In this document: in pieces, positions 36,401 to 46,976 of the stretch
Position numbering within the stretch: the stretch's first letter is position 1
Layout of the letters: the number at the start of each line of letters is the position of its first letter
Notes under the pieces: model-generated
The model's database searches: none
Told to the model about the DNA's origin: nothing
Seen by the model: only the letters and a program-made list of their open reading frames with translations
Program-made: the position numbers and the translations under genes
NCBI RefSeq assembly: GCF_002234675.1
Contig: NC_019859.2
Location: 12,415,483 to 12,479,482, forward strand
DNA: 64,000 bases
Direction: 5' to 3'
DNA from: Oryzias latipes
Taxonomy: Eukaryota; Chordata; Actinopteri; Beloniformes; Adrianichthyidae

Positions 36401-39400
36401 GCCGGACGGCACGGACCCCCGGCCGTCCTCTGGACTCTTGTGCCCGTCGAGGTTTATCCTCCGGGGCCCCCCCCTCATGTGACTTTTGGAACCTCGGAGC
36501 GGTTCCTTGAGGGGGGGGTACTGTCATGATTTGAACTTGTCTTGTTTTTGGTCCTTGTTCTGTCTTGTTTCTGTTTCTGTTTCCTGTTTTATTTTGAAAG
36601 TCTCCTGTCTTGTCTGTTTTCTTGAGTTTTACTTCCTTTGGTCCCCATCAGCCCTGATCGTGTCCACCTGTGTCTTGTCTGCCCTGTCTGTATTTAAGTC
36701 TTGTCTCTGCCTTCCTCCTGTGTTGGTCCATTAGTGTTCCTGTTCTGGTGTTCTCGTCTTGTCATGCCAAGTTCCTTGTTCTCTTGCCACGTCACAGTGA
36801 GTTATGTTTCAGTTCTGAGATCCTGCTCTGCAGCGCTTTTCGTTTGTGTTTCGCATTAAACCCCTTTGCCCCTGATCCTCATGCCTCCGCCTCTGCGTCT
36901 GGGTCCAACCGGCTCTCAAGCCACCCTGCACCATGACATTTTTCCTTGACTCAAACTTTTGGTTTAAAAAAGACTACATTTTTTAAATAAAACGTCTTAA
37001 ATAAATGCATCCTGACATATATATTTTTAGATAAAATATTGCAAAACAAAAAAGAAAGAATTTGACAAGATATCTAAAAAACCCTCAAATGACTTAAATT
37101 GAAATGTTAATTTTCATTTTATTTTTGCAAGTTTTCTCTTGGCTATTGAAAAATTTTGCTATCTTGCCAGATTTATTTAAATGTGTATTTCTTTATTTAT
37201 TACTTTAAACTTTTGTCAGTCTTCTTTGGTATTGGTTTGGATTATTTATTATTTAAAAAATTAACATTTTTGAATATAAATTTTAATCAAATCCTGACAC
37301 ACATATTTATAAGTTAAAAATATTACAAAAAGTTGTAGTTGTAAAAGTCGACAATATATTCAGAAAACCTTCCAATGAACTTCAATTAAAGTGTTTTTTT
37401 TCCATGTTATTTTTACAAGTTTCCTCTCATCCTTACATCCTTTACATAAACATAAAAAATACAGCTAACTCGCCAGATTTGTTGTAAATTTATGTTTTTT
37501 TTAATTTATTACATTAAGCCTTTGAGAGTCTTGGAATTGTTCAGCAATAAAAAATATTTGAAGTAATAAGATTTAGATTAAAAAAACATAAACATTCTGT
37601 TACATTCTGGTTACACTTGAATCAGATACAAAGCTATGGCTTTTTCTTAGGCTAAACTTTGACCTTATGAGAACCATTATCCTTTCTGCTGTTATTACAG
37701 CTAGGCCAACACTACCTGATTCTTGCTGAAGAAAAAGACACCGAAGTAAATAACCGCCTGGCTGTAAACTGGTTAATTAAAGCTGCCAAGCAGGGGAGAA
37801 AGGGTGCAGCGAGAGTCCTCCGACGCTGCTGGGTCAAAAAGAAAGGTCTAGTTTGTGACATTTATCACACACATCTCTGCGTGTGAGTGTTTAAAGAAAC
37901 AGCTCAAGCACAGTTCTCCATCTTTACCAGGAATCACTCCTGAAAATGAAGCTGATGTGCGCACGTTGTCAACAGAGAGTAAGTTTGAGCTGGCTGTTCG
38001 AAAAGCGGCCATGATGATGTACTGGAGGCTCAACCCTGACAAGAAGAAAAAAGTGGCTGTTTCTGAGATGCTGAAAAATGTCAGCCAGGTCAATGCGGTT
38101 CCAGGTAGGAGAAATGTGTCTGAAGATGCCTCCTGCACCACATCCAGTGTTTTTCTCGAAAAAACAGCAAAAATATATTTTCTAACCTACTTTGAGTTCT
38201 GTGTCATCCTTTGATTCAGCTGTCTTGGTTAAAACATAATATACGTTGTGCAAGAACCCTAACCTATAATTGTTGTATGCTGTGGTCATTCTCATCAATA
38301 GGGGATGGTGTAAAGAACATTTCTGTCCCAACTTCCGGCCAGACTCAGAAAGTGTTGGAGAGCATGGTCAGCAATGACTGTAGGTACAAAGACTTAGAGT
38401 AAGACTCACAATGCAGTTGTTCTTTTTCACAATTGTTTACTTTACCATGTTTAGCAAACCAGCTGGTGGACTTGGATGATTTTGTTGAGATGACAAAAAA
38501 GTATGCACAAGGTATTGTCCCATCTGCTTCTGAAAAAAGCCAGCCTGCTGCAAATACCGAAAGTCTTGCACCCCGAGACACTGGGAGGGAGGTAAGTTCG
38601 TACAGATGAATGGATTTTCAGAATTGTTATCGTTTGACTGTGTGCAGATATGCAGTTCTGAATAGGTTCTTGTCTGCGTTGTTGTGTTTTAAAGAGCAAG
38701 ACTGAGACGGTCCCAACAGGTTACAAGAAGGTCCACAAAAGCTACTGGAGTTTTGGATGTAGTGGGATGATGCTGGATACTAAGCAGAGCGGAGCCATTA
38801 AAAAGGCCATGGACATGAAATCACGCTTAATGGTGTTATCAATTTGATTTTAAAATGTCCTCCGCATTTAAGTTCATGGGTTCTAAATGTTCCTGTGATG
38901 CTTCTCATCAGCTGCTCCAGTATCCTCTGCATGTCGTTGTTGAGATGAAGGAGCACCTGATTGACTGGGCATCGCGGGCAGGCGTGCAGTGGCTGAGCAC
39001 CATCATCCCCACACAACACGTCAACGCTCTCATCTTCTTCTTCATCATCAGCAACCTCACCGTTGACCTGTTTGCTTTTGTCATCCCTCTGCTTGTCTTC
39101 TACCTTTCCTTCATCTCCATGATCATTTGCACTCTGAGAGTTTTCCAAAGTAGCAAGGTGAAGATTTTCTCTCATCTTTTTGCGTTTAATATTGATTGCC
39201 AACACGTGTACGTAGACATTTGACTTCAAACATCCAAATCACTGATCAACTGCATCCTTTTTTCAGGCTTGGGAGAACTTTCGAGCTCTGACATCTCTGC
39301 TGACTCGCTTCGAACCCAGCCTTGACGTTGAGCAAGCAGAAACCAACTTTGGCTGGAACAACCTTGAACCATACCTTTATTTTATCTTTTCTGTCTTTTT

Positions 39401-41829
39401 TGTCATTTTCTCCTTCCCCGTCGCTGATAAGAAATGGATTCCATGTTCTGAACTCTCCACCGTGGCCATCTTCTTCACCGCAGTGAGCTACAACAGCCTC
39501 AGCCCCACCGCAGCAGCATATGCACGCCAGGCGTTGTTCATAGAGGTACACAACAAGAGAGATCAAAGGATGTCTCAAGCGTTATTTAAATTACAGACAT
39601 TCTTACATGTTGGATATTTGCAAAAGATTGTAAAAGTTGTTAAAAGTGCAATGAATTACAAATCACTTTTTAAAAACAAACGTATACAAAATACAATACA
39701 AAACTTGACATTTTGGATACAAACAATTTGAAAAGTCGTAAATTTAAAAAAATACATTTCTGCAATGCAGGTCTTATCAAATCTGTGTGGCCTGACGCAG
39801 TTACTGCCAGAGAACATGACAGCACTTCGATTCCTGGGACACACTTTCAGCATTCTGCCCCTTGGGAAATCTGTGGTTCTGAAGCTCAGTCTTCCCTGTA
39901 TCCTGTATGTTTACCTATTCTGTCTGTTTTTCAGGTGAGTGAAGTTCACTATACTTTAAAGTCCCATTCCAATCATCTTTTGAGCTTATTTCAAAGTGTT
40001 TCTAGTAGTCTTTTACTTATAAATATGGTGTTTTAGCCAAAAAAAAAGACTGTCATTTTCTAGGGGATAGTTTCTGCAGAGCGACAGTAGTTCATCAGAA
40101 ATTTGAGTAGGTCTGCCCCACTTCCTGTCACCCATCTGTTTACACGCTTTTCACTAGCTTACAACCCCTCACAACCCCAACCTAATTTTACCGGTGTAAC
40201 AAAACCAGCAAGCAATACTGATGCAATCCAGCCGTACAGTTTTGAGCCCGATTCCAGCTCGGACAAGGAAAATGAAGAGGAGGCATTGGATTGGAACAGA
40301 GCAGGGAGCTTGTACCCTGTTAAATGTAGTTTCTAGGTAACAACTTCAGGCGTTTTCAATTTTTTTCGTCTGCTCCTGATTCACCACAATTTGAATAAAG
40401 AAATACCCAAATACTCAGAAATGCAATTTAAATCTTAATTTTCTTTCGCCATCACTAGACAAATGCCACAAGAACATGTTGAAAACACCCAAAACATGAA
40501 TTTCATTGGAGTGGGTCTTTAAACATAGATCATCTATATGACTTTTTTTAATGTGTTGTCACATGGATGTTTTTTTTTTTTTTTTTTTTTTGCATCCTTA
40601 CCCCCAAATCCGGCATCAGTATGGCAAGAACGCGTGGTTTCCATGGAACATACTGTGTCCTGATTCCCTACTTGGTTTGCTTCATGTGGTGTGAATTCTC
40701 CGTGGTCCTCCTCCAGAACTCCTCTGCAGTGGGGTTAATCCGCACCTGTGTGGCTTACTTTCTCTTCCTGTTTGCGCTGCCCATTCTGGCCTTTGGCCTG
40801 GCCACCATGCTCTTCATCCAAATGGTCAAGTGGTTCCTAGGGCTGGAACTGACAAAGATGATAGTAACTCTGGTGGTGTGCGCCCTCCCTGTCACTCTAC
40901 GGCTCTGGACTCGGTTTAGCACCTCTATCCTGGATGTCTTCCGCTCCCTGACGCACAGAGGCCCCGTCAAGTTGATCTTACTCTGCATATCCATGGTGAT
41001 CTTGTTCTCCTCGATCTATGTGTACCATTCAGAGGGGCAAAAGGTATACAACTCCACTCTGACTTGGAGTCAGTATAGTCAGGTTTGTGGGCCCCCAGCG
41101 TGGGAAACCAAAGGCATGGCCCAAACACAAATCTTCTGTAGTCACCTGTATGGCCACAGAGTGACCTGGACCGGACGTTTTCGACATGTCAGAGTGGCCG
41201 AGACAGAAAATGGAGCGCAGTCTGTCATCAACATGCTGCCGGTGTTCATGGGAGACTGGATGAGCTGCTTGTATGGTGAAACATATCCCAAATGTGAGCC
41301 AAGAAGTCCTGTGGTGACAAATCGAACTTCTGTGGCCATGGAGGAGAAGGGGGAGGAGGATGCAAATTCAGTATCAGAAACAGTTCCTCTGCACGCACTG
41401 CTTCAAATGCAGGAGGAGGAAGAGTTATGCCAAATAAAGGCTTTAGCCAAGCACACCTGCCACGTCAAGCGCTTCGACAAATACAGATTCGAGGTGACGC
41501 TGGGAATGATCCGAGAGGGAAGCGCACAGGCAGAAGACGCAGCCAGGGATATCATTCTAATGGCCAGTCATGAGTTTAGACAAGTTCTGCTGAATCTAAA
41601 GCCAGGTAACGTGGTGGAGTTTAGCACTAAACTGGAGGGCCGTCTAGGAGCGAGAGCTCCAGCCTTTGAGTTGAAAGCTATTCACTGTCTGGACTGTGTT
41701 TCTTCAGGGTGGAATGGGGGCAGGCAAGTAAAGATAGAAAGGAACTGGAGGCGCACCACCATGAAAGCCCTAAAATTTGCTTTTGACTTTTTCTTTTCAC
41801 CATTCCTTTCTGCAAATATATCTGCTTAA
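30446..41829 (+). CDS. wfs1: Wolframin, ER transmembrane glycoprotein, complete
   Basis: Wolframin is an endoplasmic reticulum membrane protein involved in calcium balance and ER-stress control. Coding exons: 30446-30920, 32691-32770, 37701-37845, 37931-38104, 38302-38379, 38455-38591, 38695-38832, 38912-39157, 39267-39545, 39771-39934, 40620-41829. Phases join to about 1041 aa, longer than the 890 aa human protein. The first ~150 aa are Ser/Thr/Pro-rich, then acidic. Sel1-like helices follow ([27 protein letters not shown]). A block matching [15 protein letters not shown] and [15 protein letters not shown] is typical of wolframin. From about residue 430 several membrane spans appear ([42 protein letters not shown]). 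The luminal C-terminal part has [23 protein letters not shown] and the terminal [13 protein letters not shown]. The start is the first in-frame ATG after an acceptor-like TTCTAG. A 5' UTR exon upstream is likely but unplaced. Candidate poly(A) signal at 42044-42049. Whether this is the a or b teleost copy cannot be told. Confidence 0.95.
33834..34250 (+). repeat. 5' LTR of the retroelement
   Basis: 417 bases from TGTCATG to CATGACA. It is pyrimidine-rich, with many TTGTCT/CCTGT runs in its first half, a TATTTAAG box at 34003-34010 and ATTAAA at 34167-34172. No difference from the 3' copy was noticed. Confidence 0.92.
34588..34760 (+). repeat. 42-base tandem array, about 4 units
   Basis: Units carry GGGGTGCCGCCTGCGCCCCG and encode a [17 protein letters not shown] peptide in the element's forward frame. 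First of six arrays in the element. Confidence 0.85.
34775..34936 (+). repeat. 27-base tandem array, 6 units
   Basis: Six units that read TPDPPELGS in the forward frame. They grade directly into the next 27-base array, which shares the CCTGACCCGCC core. Confidence 0.88.
34937..35430 (+). repeat. 27-base tandem array, about 18 units
   Basis: Units read PDPPEPDCW in the forward frame. One unit near 35336-35361 has several substitutions and is one base short. Three further units follow it. Confidence 0.88.
35431..35880 (+). repeat. 15-base tandem array, 30 units
   Basis: Thirty consecutive units of ACGCCTGACGACTCC with essentially no variation (the first begins ATG). They read TPDDS in one frame. 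The near-perfect identity points to recent expansion, and the copy number in an assembly may be unreliable. Confidence 0.92.
35881..36165 (+). repeat. 18-base tandem array, 16 units
   Basis: Units ACGCCTGACGACGCCTCC read TPDDAS. One unit is 15 bases, and the last two are variants ([12 protein letters not shown]). The unit is the preceding 15-mer plus three bases, so one array appears to have arisen from the other. Confidence 0.9.
36180..36432 (+). repeat. 42-base tandem array, 6 units
   Basis: Units read [14 protein letters not shown] and are very GC-rich. The last two units are more divergent (TSGPP, TARTPG). The array is followed by a short unique stretch and the polypurine tract. Confidence 0.88.
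36522..36938 (+). repeat. 3' LTR of the retroelement
   Basis: 417 bases, same ends and same length as the 5' copy, directly after the polypurine tract at about 36509-36519. It is followed by the TTTTT target duplication. Confidence 0.92.
39955..40523. mobile_element. MITE family B copy filling a wfs1 intron
   Basis: The ends TTTAAAGTCCCATTCCAATC and ATTGGAGTGGGTCTTTAAA are inverted repeats. Inside, GACTGTCATTTTCTAGG and ATGCCACAAGAACATGTTGA match the copy at 57189-57583. It occupies 569 of the 685 bases of the intron 39935-40619. Confidence 0.85.
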
Positions 41830-42989
41830 AAAAGGAAAAGAAAGACTTGAATGAATTCCCTTCATAAATTGAGCCTTTTTCTCATAATGTTATTATGATA
41901 AACATCTTATCATATTGCTTGGAAACTGAGCACATTAAGATTTAAAAGATATTGTTTACTTTTATTATTTATTGTTATTATTCTTTAAACCAATCAGAGA
42001 TTACAGAAATACAAGGAAAACTTGAGTTTCAATTATGCCAAACAATAAAATAAATGCTGCCAAACGCCCTAAAATGAATTAAACAGGTTGAAGGTTTGCA
42101 GAAATAAAGGGGGGAAAAGGCATTTTCTGTTAAAAGATGTAAATACAATTTTAAAAAAATTTAAAAGGGACAAAAGTTAAATCATTTGGGCTCAGTACAC
42201 CTTAGTATGAGGTCATGAACCAAAAACAAAGACACCAATACAAAATTTAAAAGTCAAACCATTTTTAAGTCACCATCATTTTTAAATGAAGATCTTAAAA
42301 CGTGACAGCGAATAAAAAGCAGTCATGAAAATGTTCCTTTTTTTAGGATATATTGATCAAATTTGGATCAATAGAACAATTGTTTCTTTTTTGTTTCAAG
42401 TTTTCTTACACAAGTAGACTACAGTTTGAGGGACTGAGGGAGGTAGTTGCAGAGAAATGCATCCTATTTACCTCTGAAATCCAAGATAAGGTTGAATATT
42501 TTGCATTTCTAATGATTTCAACGTTAAGATCCCTTGAATAAGGGTGGTTCCTCATGAGCTGTTCCAATACCACTGACGTTTGGTCACATTTTGAAACACT
42601 TAAAAACTAATATTTGCAAACTTAAGCTGTTGTCCATGCTGCAAGGCATTGCTTTTTTTAGGTTTGCTTTCCCAGTGTAAAAAAATAAAGTTTTTTCATT
42701 TATATTTTTTAAATCACAAACAATACTAAATGGTTGCAGAGGTTCGGCTGAACAACTAAAAAAAAACAACTCAAACAGGCTTTTCCATACAAAAACACAG
42801 AAAGTATAGTAGTCTTATACTTTTTCATTTATTTTTCCTTAGGTGTCTCATGCTGACAAAGATTTAACAGCTTTCCAAATTAAAAAAAGTTTGCAATTTC
42901 TATGAAAATTTATTTTACCGGAAAAAATGACTAAATACGGAACAAAGGTCAAATCAAAAAGATAACTTTAAAACACAGATATCAATCTT
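41830..42989. other. wfs1 3' UTR and intergenic sequence
   Basis: AT-rich. Candidate poly(A) signals at 42044-42049 and near 42098. No gene recognised further on. Confidence 0.5.
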
Positions 42990-43201
42990 TAACCCTTGTG
43001 CTATCCTAGGCACTTTAACATTGGGAGTTGGGTCATCTAGACCCACTGGACAGTGCTCTGAACCTTTTTTCTTCAATGATTTGTGATCTTCACTGGTGTC
43101 CATGGATTACATGTAATCTTTCCACCTTTATCCACCTTTGTCATGGTAGGGAGAACACGTCAATGCAAGGGTGAGATCATCTAAGATAGCACAAGTGTTA
43201 A
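42990..43201 (-). mobile_element. MITE family A, copy 2 (inverted)
   Basis: Begins AACCCTTGTGCTATCCTAGG and ends TAAGATAGCACAAGTGTTAA. The interior is the reverse complement of copy 1 (TGGTGTCCATGGATTACATG). Confidence 0.88.
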
Positions 43202-43602
43202 AGGGCCTACATCATGCAAAATCAACTTTTTTAAACTTTTAAGTGTATCAAAACGGTAATGTCTCACGAAAAACAACCTCAAAGTGGTATTGTGATCCGT
43301 TCGTGCATCTCTGAGTATTCCTGAGTAAACCCGGCTGCTGGCTGAGCACCAGCCCCTCCCACCCCGGGAGAATGAGTGGGATCACAGTGACATCACAAAG
43401 TTAGGAACAGCCCCTTCAAGGAAGAGTCCGCACTGCCAGCAACGTCCCCAACTTAACACACACCATTTTCTCCGCAGAGCTAGCCATGAGAAGCAAAACG
43501 CTTTCTTTGTTTTTTTTTGCACAATATGCACATCCATCTTTGTAAAAGTTCAGATGTTTGTTTTCATGCGTGACAGGTAAACACGCTGCTGAGGTCGGCT
43601 CT
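43202..43602. repeat. Second repeat family between two family-A MITEs
   Basis: AGGGCCTACATCATGCAAAA followed by ATCAACTTTTTTAAAC, then a GC-rich middle with CCAGCCCCTCCCACC, reads like a known type of fish interspersed repeat. The boundaries are set by the flanking MITEs. Confidence 0.6.
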
Positions 43603-43821
43603 AGCCCTTGTGCTATCCTATGAGGTCCAGATGACCCGATCCTTACATTGACATGTCATCCCTACCATGACAAAGGTGGATAAAGGTGAAGAGGATTTCA
43701 TGTAATCCATGGACACCAGTGAAGATCACAAATCATTGAAGAAAAACGTTCAGCCCACTGTCTAGTGGATCTAGATGACCCTACTCCCAATCTTAAAGTG
43801 CCTAGGATAGCACAAGGGTTA
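43603..43821 (+). mobile_element. MITE family A, copy 3
   Basis: Starts AGCCCTTGTGCTATCCTATG and ends GCCTAGGATAGCACAAGGGT. Same orientation as copy 1 and opposite to copy 2. Confidence 0.88.
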
Positions 43822-46800
43822 TTTTGTGGTTATGAAATGAGCGGCACCCACAAGGAGCAAAAGGCCTCAGAGATCGAGTAGTCTTACTTCCGCGTAAGAA
43901 AATAAGCTTGCAAAAATAACTCATACTTCATGAAAAAAATCATTCTTTGGTTAGCCAATGGTAAAATATTATCATATATAAGAATATAGTTTATTCTGAA
44001 AGACTTATGAATAGATGTAAACCCTTTAAACTCTGGAAAAGAACTGTTTTGATGGCTGAACTGCTGCACTCTGGAATTTAAAATTATTTCTTATGACTAT
44101 AAAGACTAATTTGTCCATTCTAAAATTGCAAAATAAGAAAAGAAAAGTACAAACGTGAGTGTTGTCAACAGCTGCAGAGGAACAAAAATTGCATTAAAAA
44201 ATTCCTAACACACATGTTTCATGTATCATATTCTGTTTTATTAATGCACATTCTTTTCATCCATCTCATTTAAGTTGTCTTTGTAATGTAGGTCTTTTTA
44301 AAAGTTTGATAGTAGCACTGAGTAATGGCATGCTGCTGCTGTGAATCTAAATCAAACATCCTTGTCCATTAGTGGAAGACAACGATGAGGGTTTGATTAC
44401 AGCTGGCAAAAACCTTCTTTCTGCTGTTAACAGTTTTGTTGTGGGTTTTCATGTTTATTGTTGTACTCTGTTAAACCAATGTATGTACATTCAAGAAAGT
44501 AAAGATAAACTTCAGAACAAATGGAGGGGCCATCATGATCAATTCATCTTTTCCTAGACATAAATTCAGAAAAAGTGGGAATACCTTAGGCACAAATACA
44601 GATGTCACATTGAAGGAGAGACATTTCACCTTGTCTTCAAAAAAAATTTTGACTTATTTTGAATTTAACAACAGAAAAAAGCTTTAAAAAGTTTGAAAAC
44701 TGTTCTTTTTTTTTTTTTAAAGCACCTGGTTACAAGTTCACCAGTCATTGGGAGAGGTGGATCATTTATGAAAAAGCTATTTCTTTCCAAATGTGCTGCA
44801 TGTTTTCAGATTATGAAGGGTCAAGCAAGCTAACTGTGCTGCCCTTCCTCCAATGATCTTTTTCCCTCCTCATCTCCAAATGTGAAAAACCACAAAACCC
44901 CTTGGCCTAGCCACAAAAAGTAAACAACCTTTAGTTTATGTTCTTAAACGGCTTGCATGCAATGTTCTATAATCAAAGCAAGTTTTAAAACGCTGCCACC
45001 TCAGAGCACTAACATCACAGAAAATCCATTATAGTTTTTGACCAATGCGCCCAGAGATTTCTTGAAATTCTGATAATCTTTTGATGATATATGCCATAAG
45101 TGACAAGTTTTTTTATTTACCGTATTTTTTTCGCAACAGATCTGGTATGTCTGTGGGAAGCAGAAACAAACAGGAACTTAATTTGGGGTCATTTGATACC
45201 AGTTGCTGCAGTTAAATTCAAAATGAAACTGTAAATAATTCATTCTGAATTTTTATTCCGAATTATTTTTTGAATAAAACCAAAACACCAATCCAAGAAA
45301 AGATTGAGATGGAAATAAAATGTGCTCTTCCTGTGCTCTAATTCTTTGACTCACATTAAATCCACCAGGACCAAGGACACTTGAAAACAAAATGATTCAT
45401 TGTAAGCACTAAAAGAACTTGTCGCACAGTTCATGGAAACCTGCACATCCATTTCATGTGGTGTTTTCAATTTTGTGAGGTACACTGTGTGGTAAATAAA
45501 TCCTGTGATTTTGCATGATTAATTCACAACCTTAATGTTTTAACATTTGAGTGAAGTACATCATGAGTTATTGCACCGACAACTATCTCTGACTAGAATT
45601 AGACCCAAACACAGGTCAGACTTAGGAACTTCTTTATAAACAATGTGCAAGTTTTCTTGATTGTGAGATCCCTTAATATGTGCTTACACACTATAAATAA
45701 ACTGTCCTTTTTTTTAATTCAGTACTCAGTCTCAGCCATTGACCTTGCAACAGATGCTCCCTTCCTAAAGTGTAATTATTCACCATAAACAGTACACAGA
45801 CTCCAGACGTACAGAAATTCAATCCAACATACAGGTTTCAAAGACACAAAACAAGTGATTTGTTGGTGAACAATTTACCCATTTCCTTTTTAACAGCCAG
45901 CAAAAACTATCTAGGTATTGCTTCACAAGATATCAGAAATGCACAGCCGTTTAATAAATTAGATCTCACAATCATTGCAATGCCAAAACAAAAGTCTGTC
46001 AGGGACCCAAACTGGAATCACTTTAAAAATAAATACGTATTTACAGTTAAATGTAAAAAGAAAGTTGTTTCCTGTAGAAGATCTCAAGTGTTAAAGCAGA
46101 CTGTGCTGCTCTGCTTTTATTGCAAAGTGAGACTGTGGGCCAATAAAGCGTGCAACCTCCATGAGCACTGCTCTGAAGGAGAGAATATAGCTGTTGTAGC
46201 CTATCAGAAGAAGACAAACATGTTGTTTTTTAAAGAATGTTCCACATTTAAAACGCTTTGATGAAGAAGTGCTCTGTGCTCCTCAGTCCCAAAGCTATCC
46301 CAAATATGAGCGCCTGATGCTACCGAGCACACAGTTCATTTCTGCAGGAGAGCACATCAGTGACTGGTGTAACGGTGTGTTATCATCAGCTCAGTCATTG
46401 CAGATAGAGGTGTCCCCGCACCTCGTTCAATTCCCTACAGTGGGAAACTGTCTAAATATTCCTTCAAAAATTAGGAAAAGTCACTAGAGATTTATCTCAG
46501 AGCTGAAAAAAAAAGTGGATCTAACCTGCGTCGACCATCAAGAAACTTCAATAAAAATGTCAAGATCGGTCTGTGAGTGGGTCCGATGTCGTCCTCTGAC
46601 TGTTGGGTTTCACCTCTTGCACTCCGGCCTCTTCCCCGTCATCCAAAAACATGCATTTTGCGGTGGTTGGTGAATCTAAGTGAGTGTGAGCGTGCATGGA
46701 TGCTTGACTCTGGATACAATATGTCCTGAGGGTGGACCCCCAACACCATCCTGAAGAATTTAGCATTAATGAAAAAAAATCTTGCATTATGATACTCAAA

Positions 46801-46976
46801 TCCAAAAAGGCTACATCTTGATGTTGTTAAACAGCATGGCTTTGAAATAAAGACTCCCATCTTCACATGCCATTCTCAAGTGCCTACATTCAAAGGTTTT
46901 TAAGGTGATTTTTCCTTTTTTTTTTGGACAGACAAGAAAAAACCTTCATCTGCCACCTTCTTCCTTCCCTTTCTTG
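43822..46976. other. Convergent intergenic region and probable ppp2r2c 3' UTR
   Basis: AT-rich. An open stretch at 45860-46261 has no recognisable protein family, and I did not call it. Sequence next to 46976 is probably ppp2r2c 3' UTR. Confidence 0.45.

Larger units (their letters stand above)
34254..36510 (+). pseudogene. Internal open region of the retroelement, gag-like position, repeat-rich, with a one-base break
   Basis: An ATG three bases after the 5' LTR opens a frame whose non-repetitive head starts [20 protein letters not shown] and runs about 70 residues to an Arg-rich patch. It sits where gag would start, but I see no nucleocapsid zinc knuckle. The rest is Pro/Asp-rich tandem repeats. 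One 27-base unit near 35336-35361 is 26 bases long. This single-base loss shifts the frame, and the frame it leaves behind reads on to a stop at 36508-36510 just before the polypurine tract. Because the units are multiples of three, long stretches are also open in other frames and on the other strand. Those are probably compositional and not genes. Whether any protein is made is unknown. Confidence 0.6.
33834..36938 (+). mobile_element. Young non-autonomous LTR retroelement in a wfs1 intron
   Basis: Two 417-base direct repeats, 33834-34250 and 36522-36938, appear identical by eye. Each begins TGTCATG and ends CATGACA, the usual TG...CA ends with a short inverted repeat. The insertion is flanked by a five-base duplication TTTTT (33829-33833 and 36939-36943). 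A polypurine run, GAGGGGGGGG, sits just before the 3' LTR. Inside the LTR are TATTTAAG (34003-34010) and ATTAAA (34167-34172), fitting a promoter and poly(A) signal. The 2271-base interior has no reverse transcriptase, integrase or protease that I can see, so movement must rely on proteins from another element. It lies in sense orientation in the wfs1 intron 32771-37700 and makes up most of it. Matching LTRs imply recent insertion. Confidence 0.93.

Noticed and set aside
34588..36432. The tandem arrays as a CRISPR array
   Set aside because: Head-to-tail units have no spacers, and the host is a vertebrate.
34401..36527. Very long minus-strand open frames (708 and 546 codons) across the LTR element interior
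   Set aside because: They are shadows of tandem arrays whose units are multiples of three. The sense strand is fixed by the LTRs and polypurine tract.
40103..40336. Open frame with an acidic stretch ([17 protein letters not shown]) in the wfs1 intron 39935-40619
   Set aside because: It lies inside MITE family B, so it is repeat sequence and not an exon.
45860..46261. 133-codon plus-strand open frame between wfs1 and ppp2r2c
   Set aside because: No recognisable domain, AT-rich codons, and no promoter or splice context. It probably occurs by chance in a 3' UTR or intergenic region.
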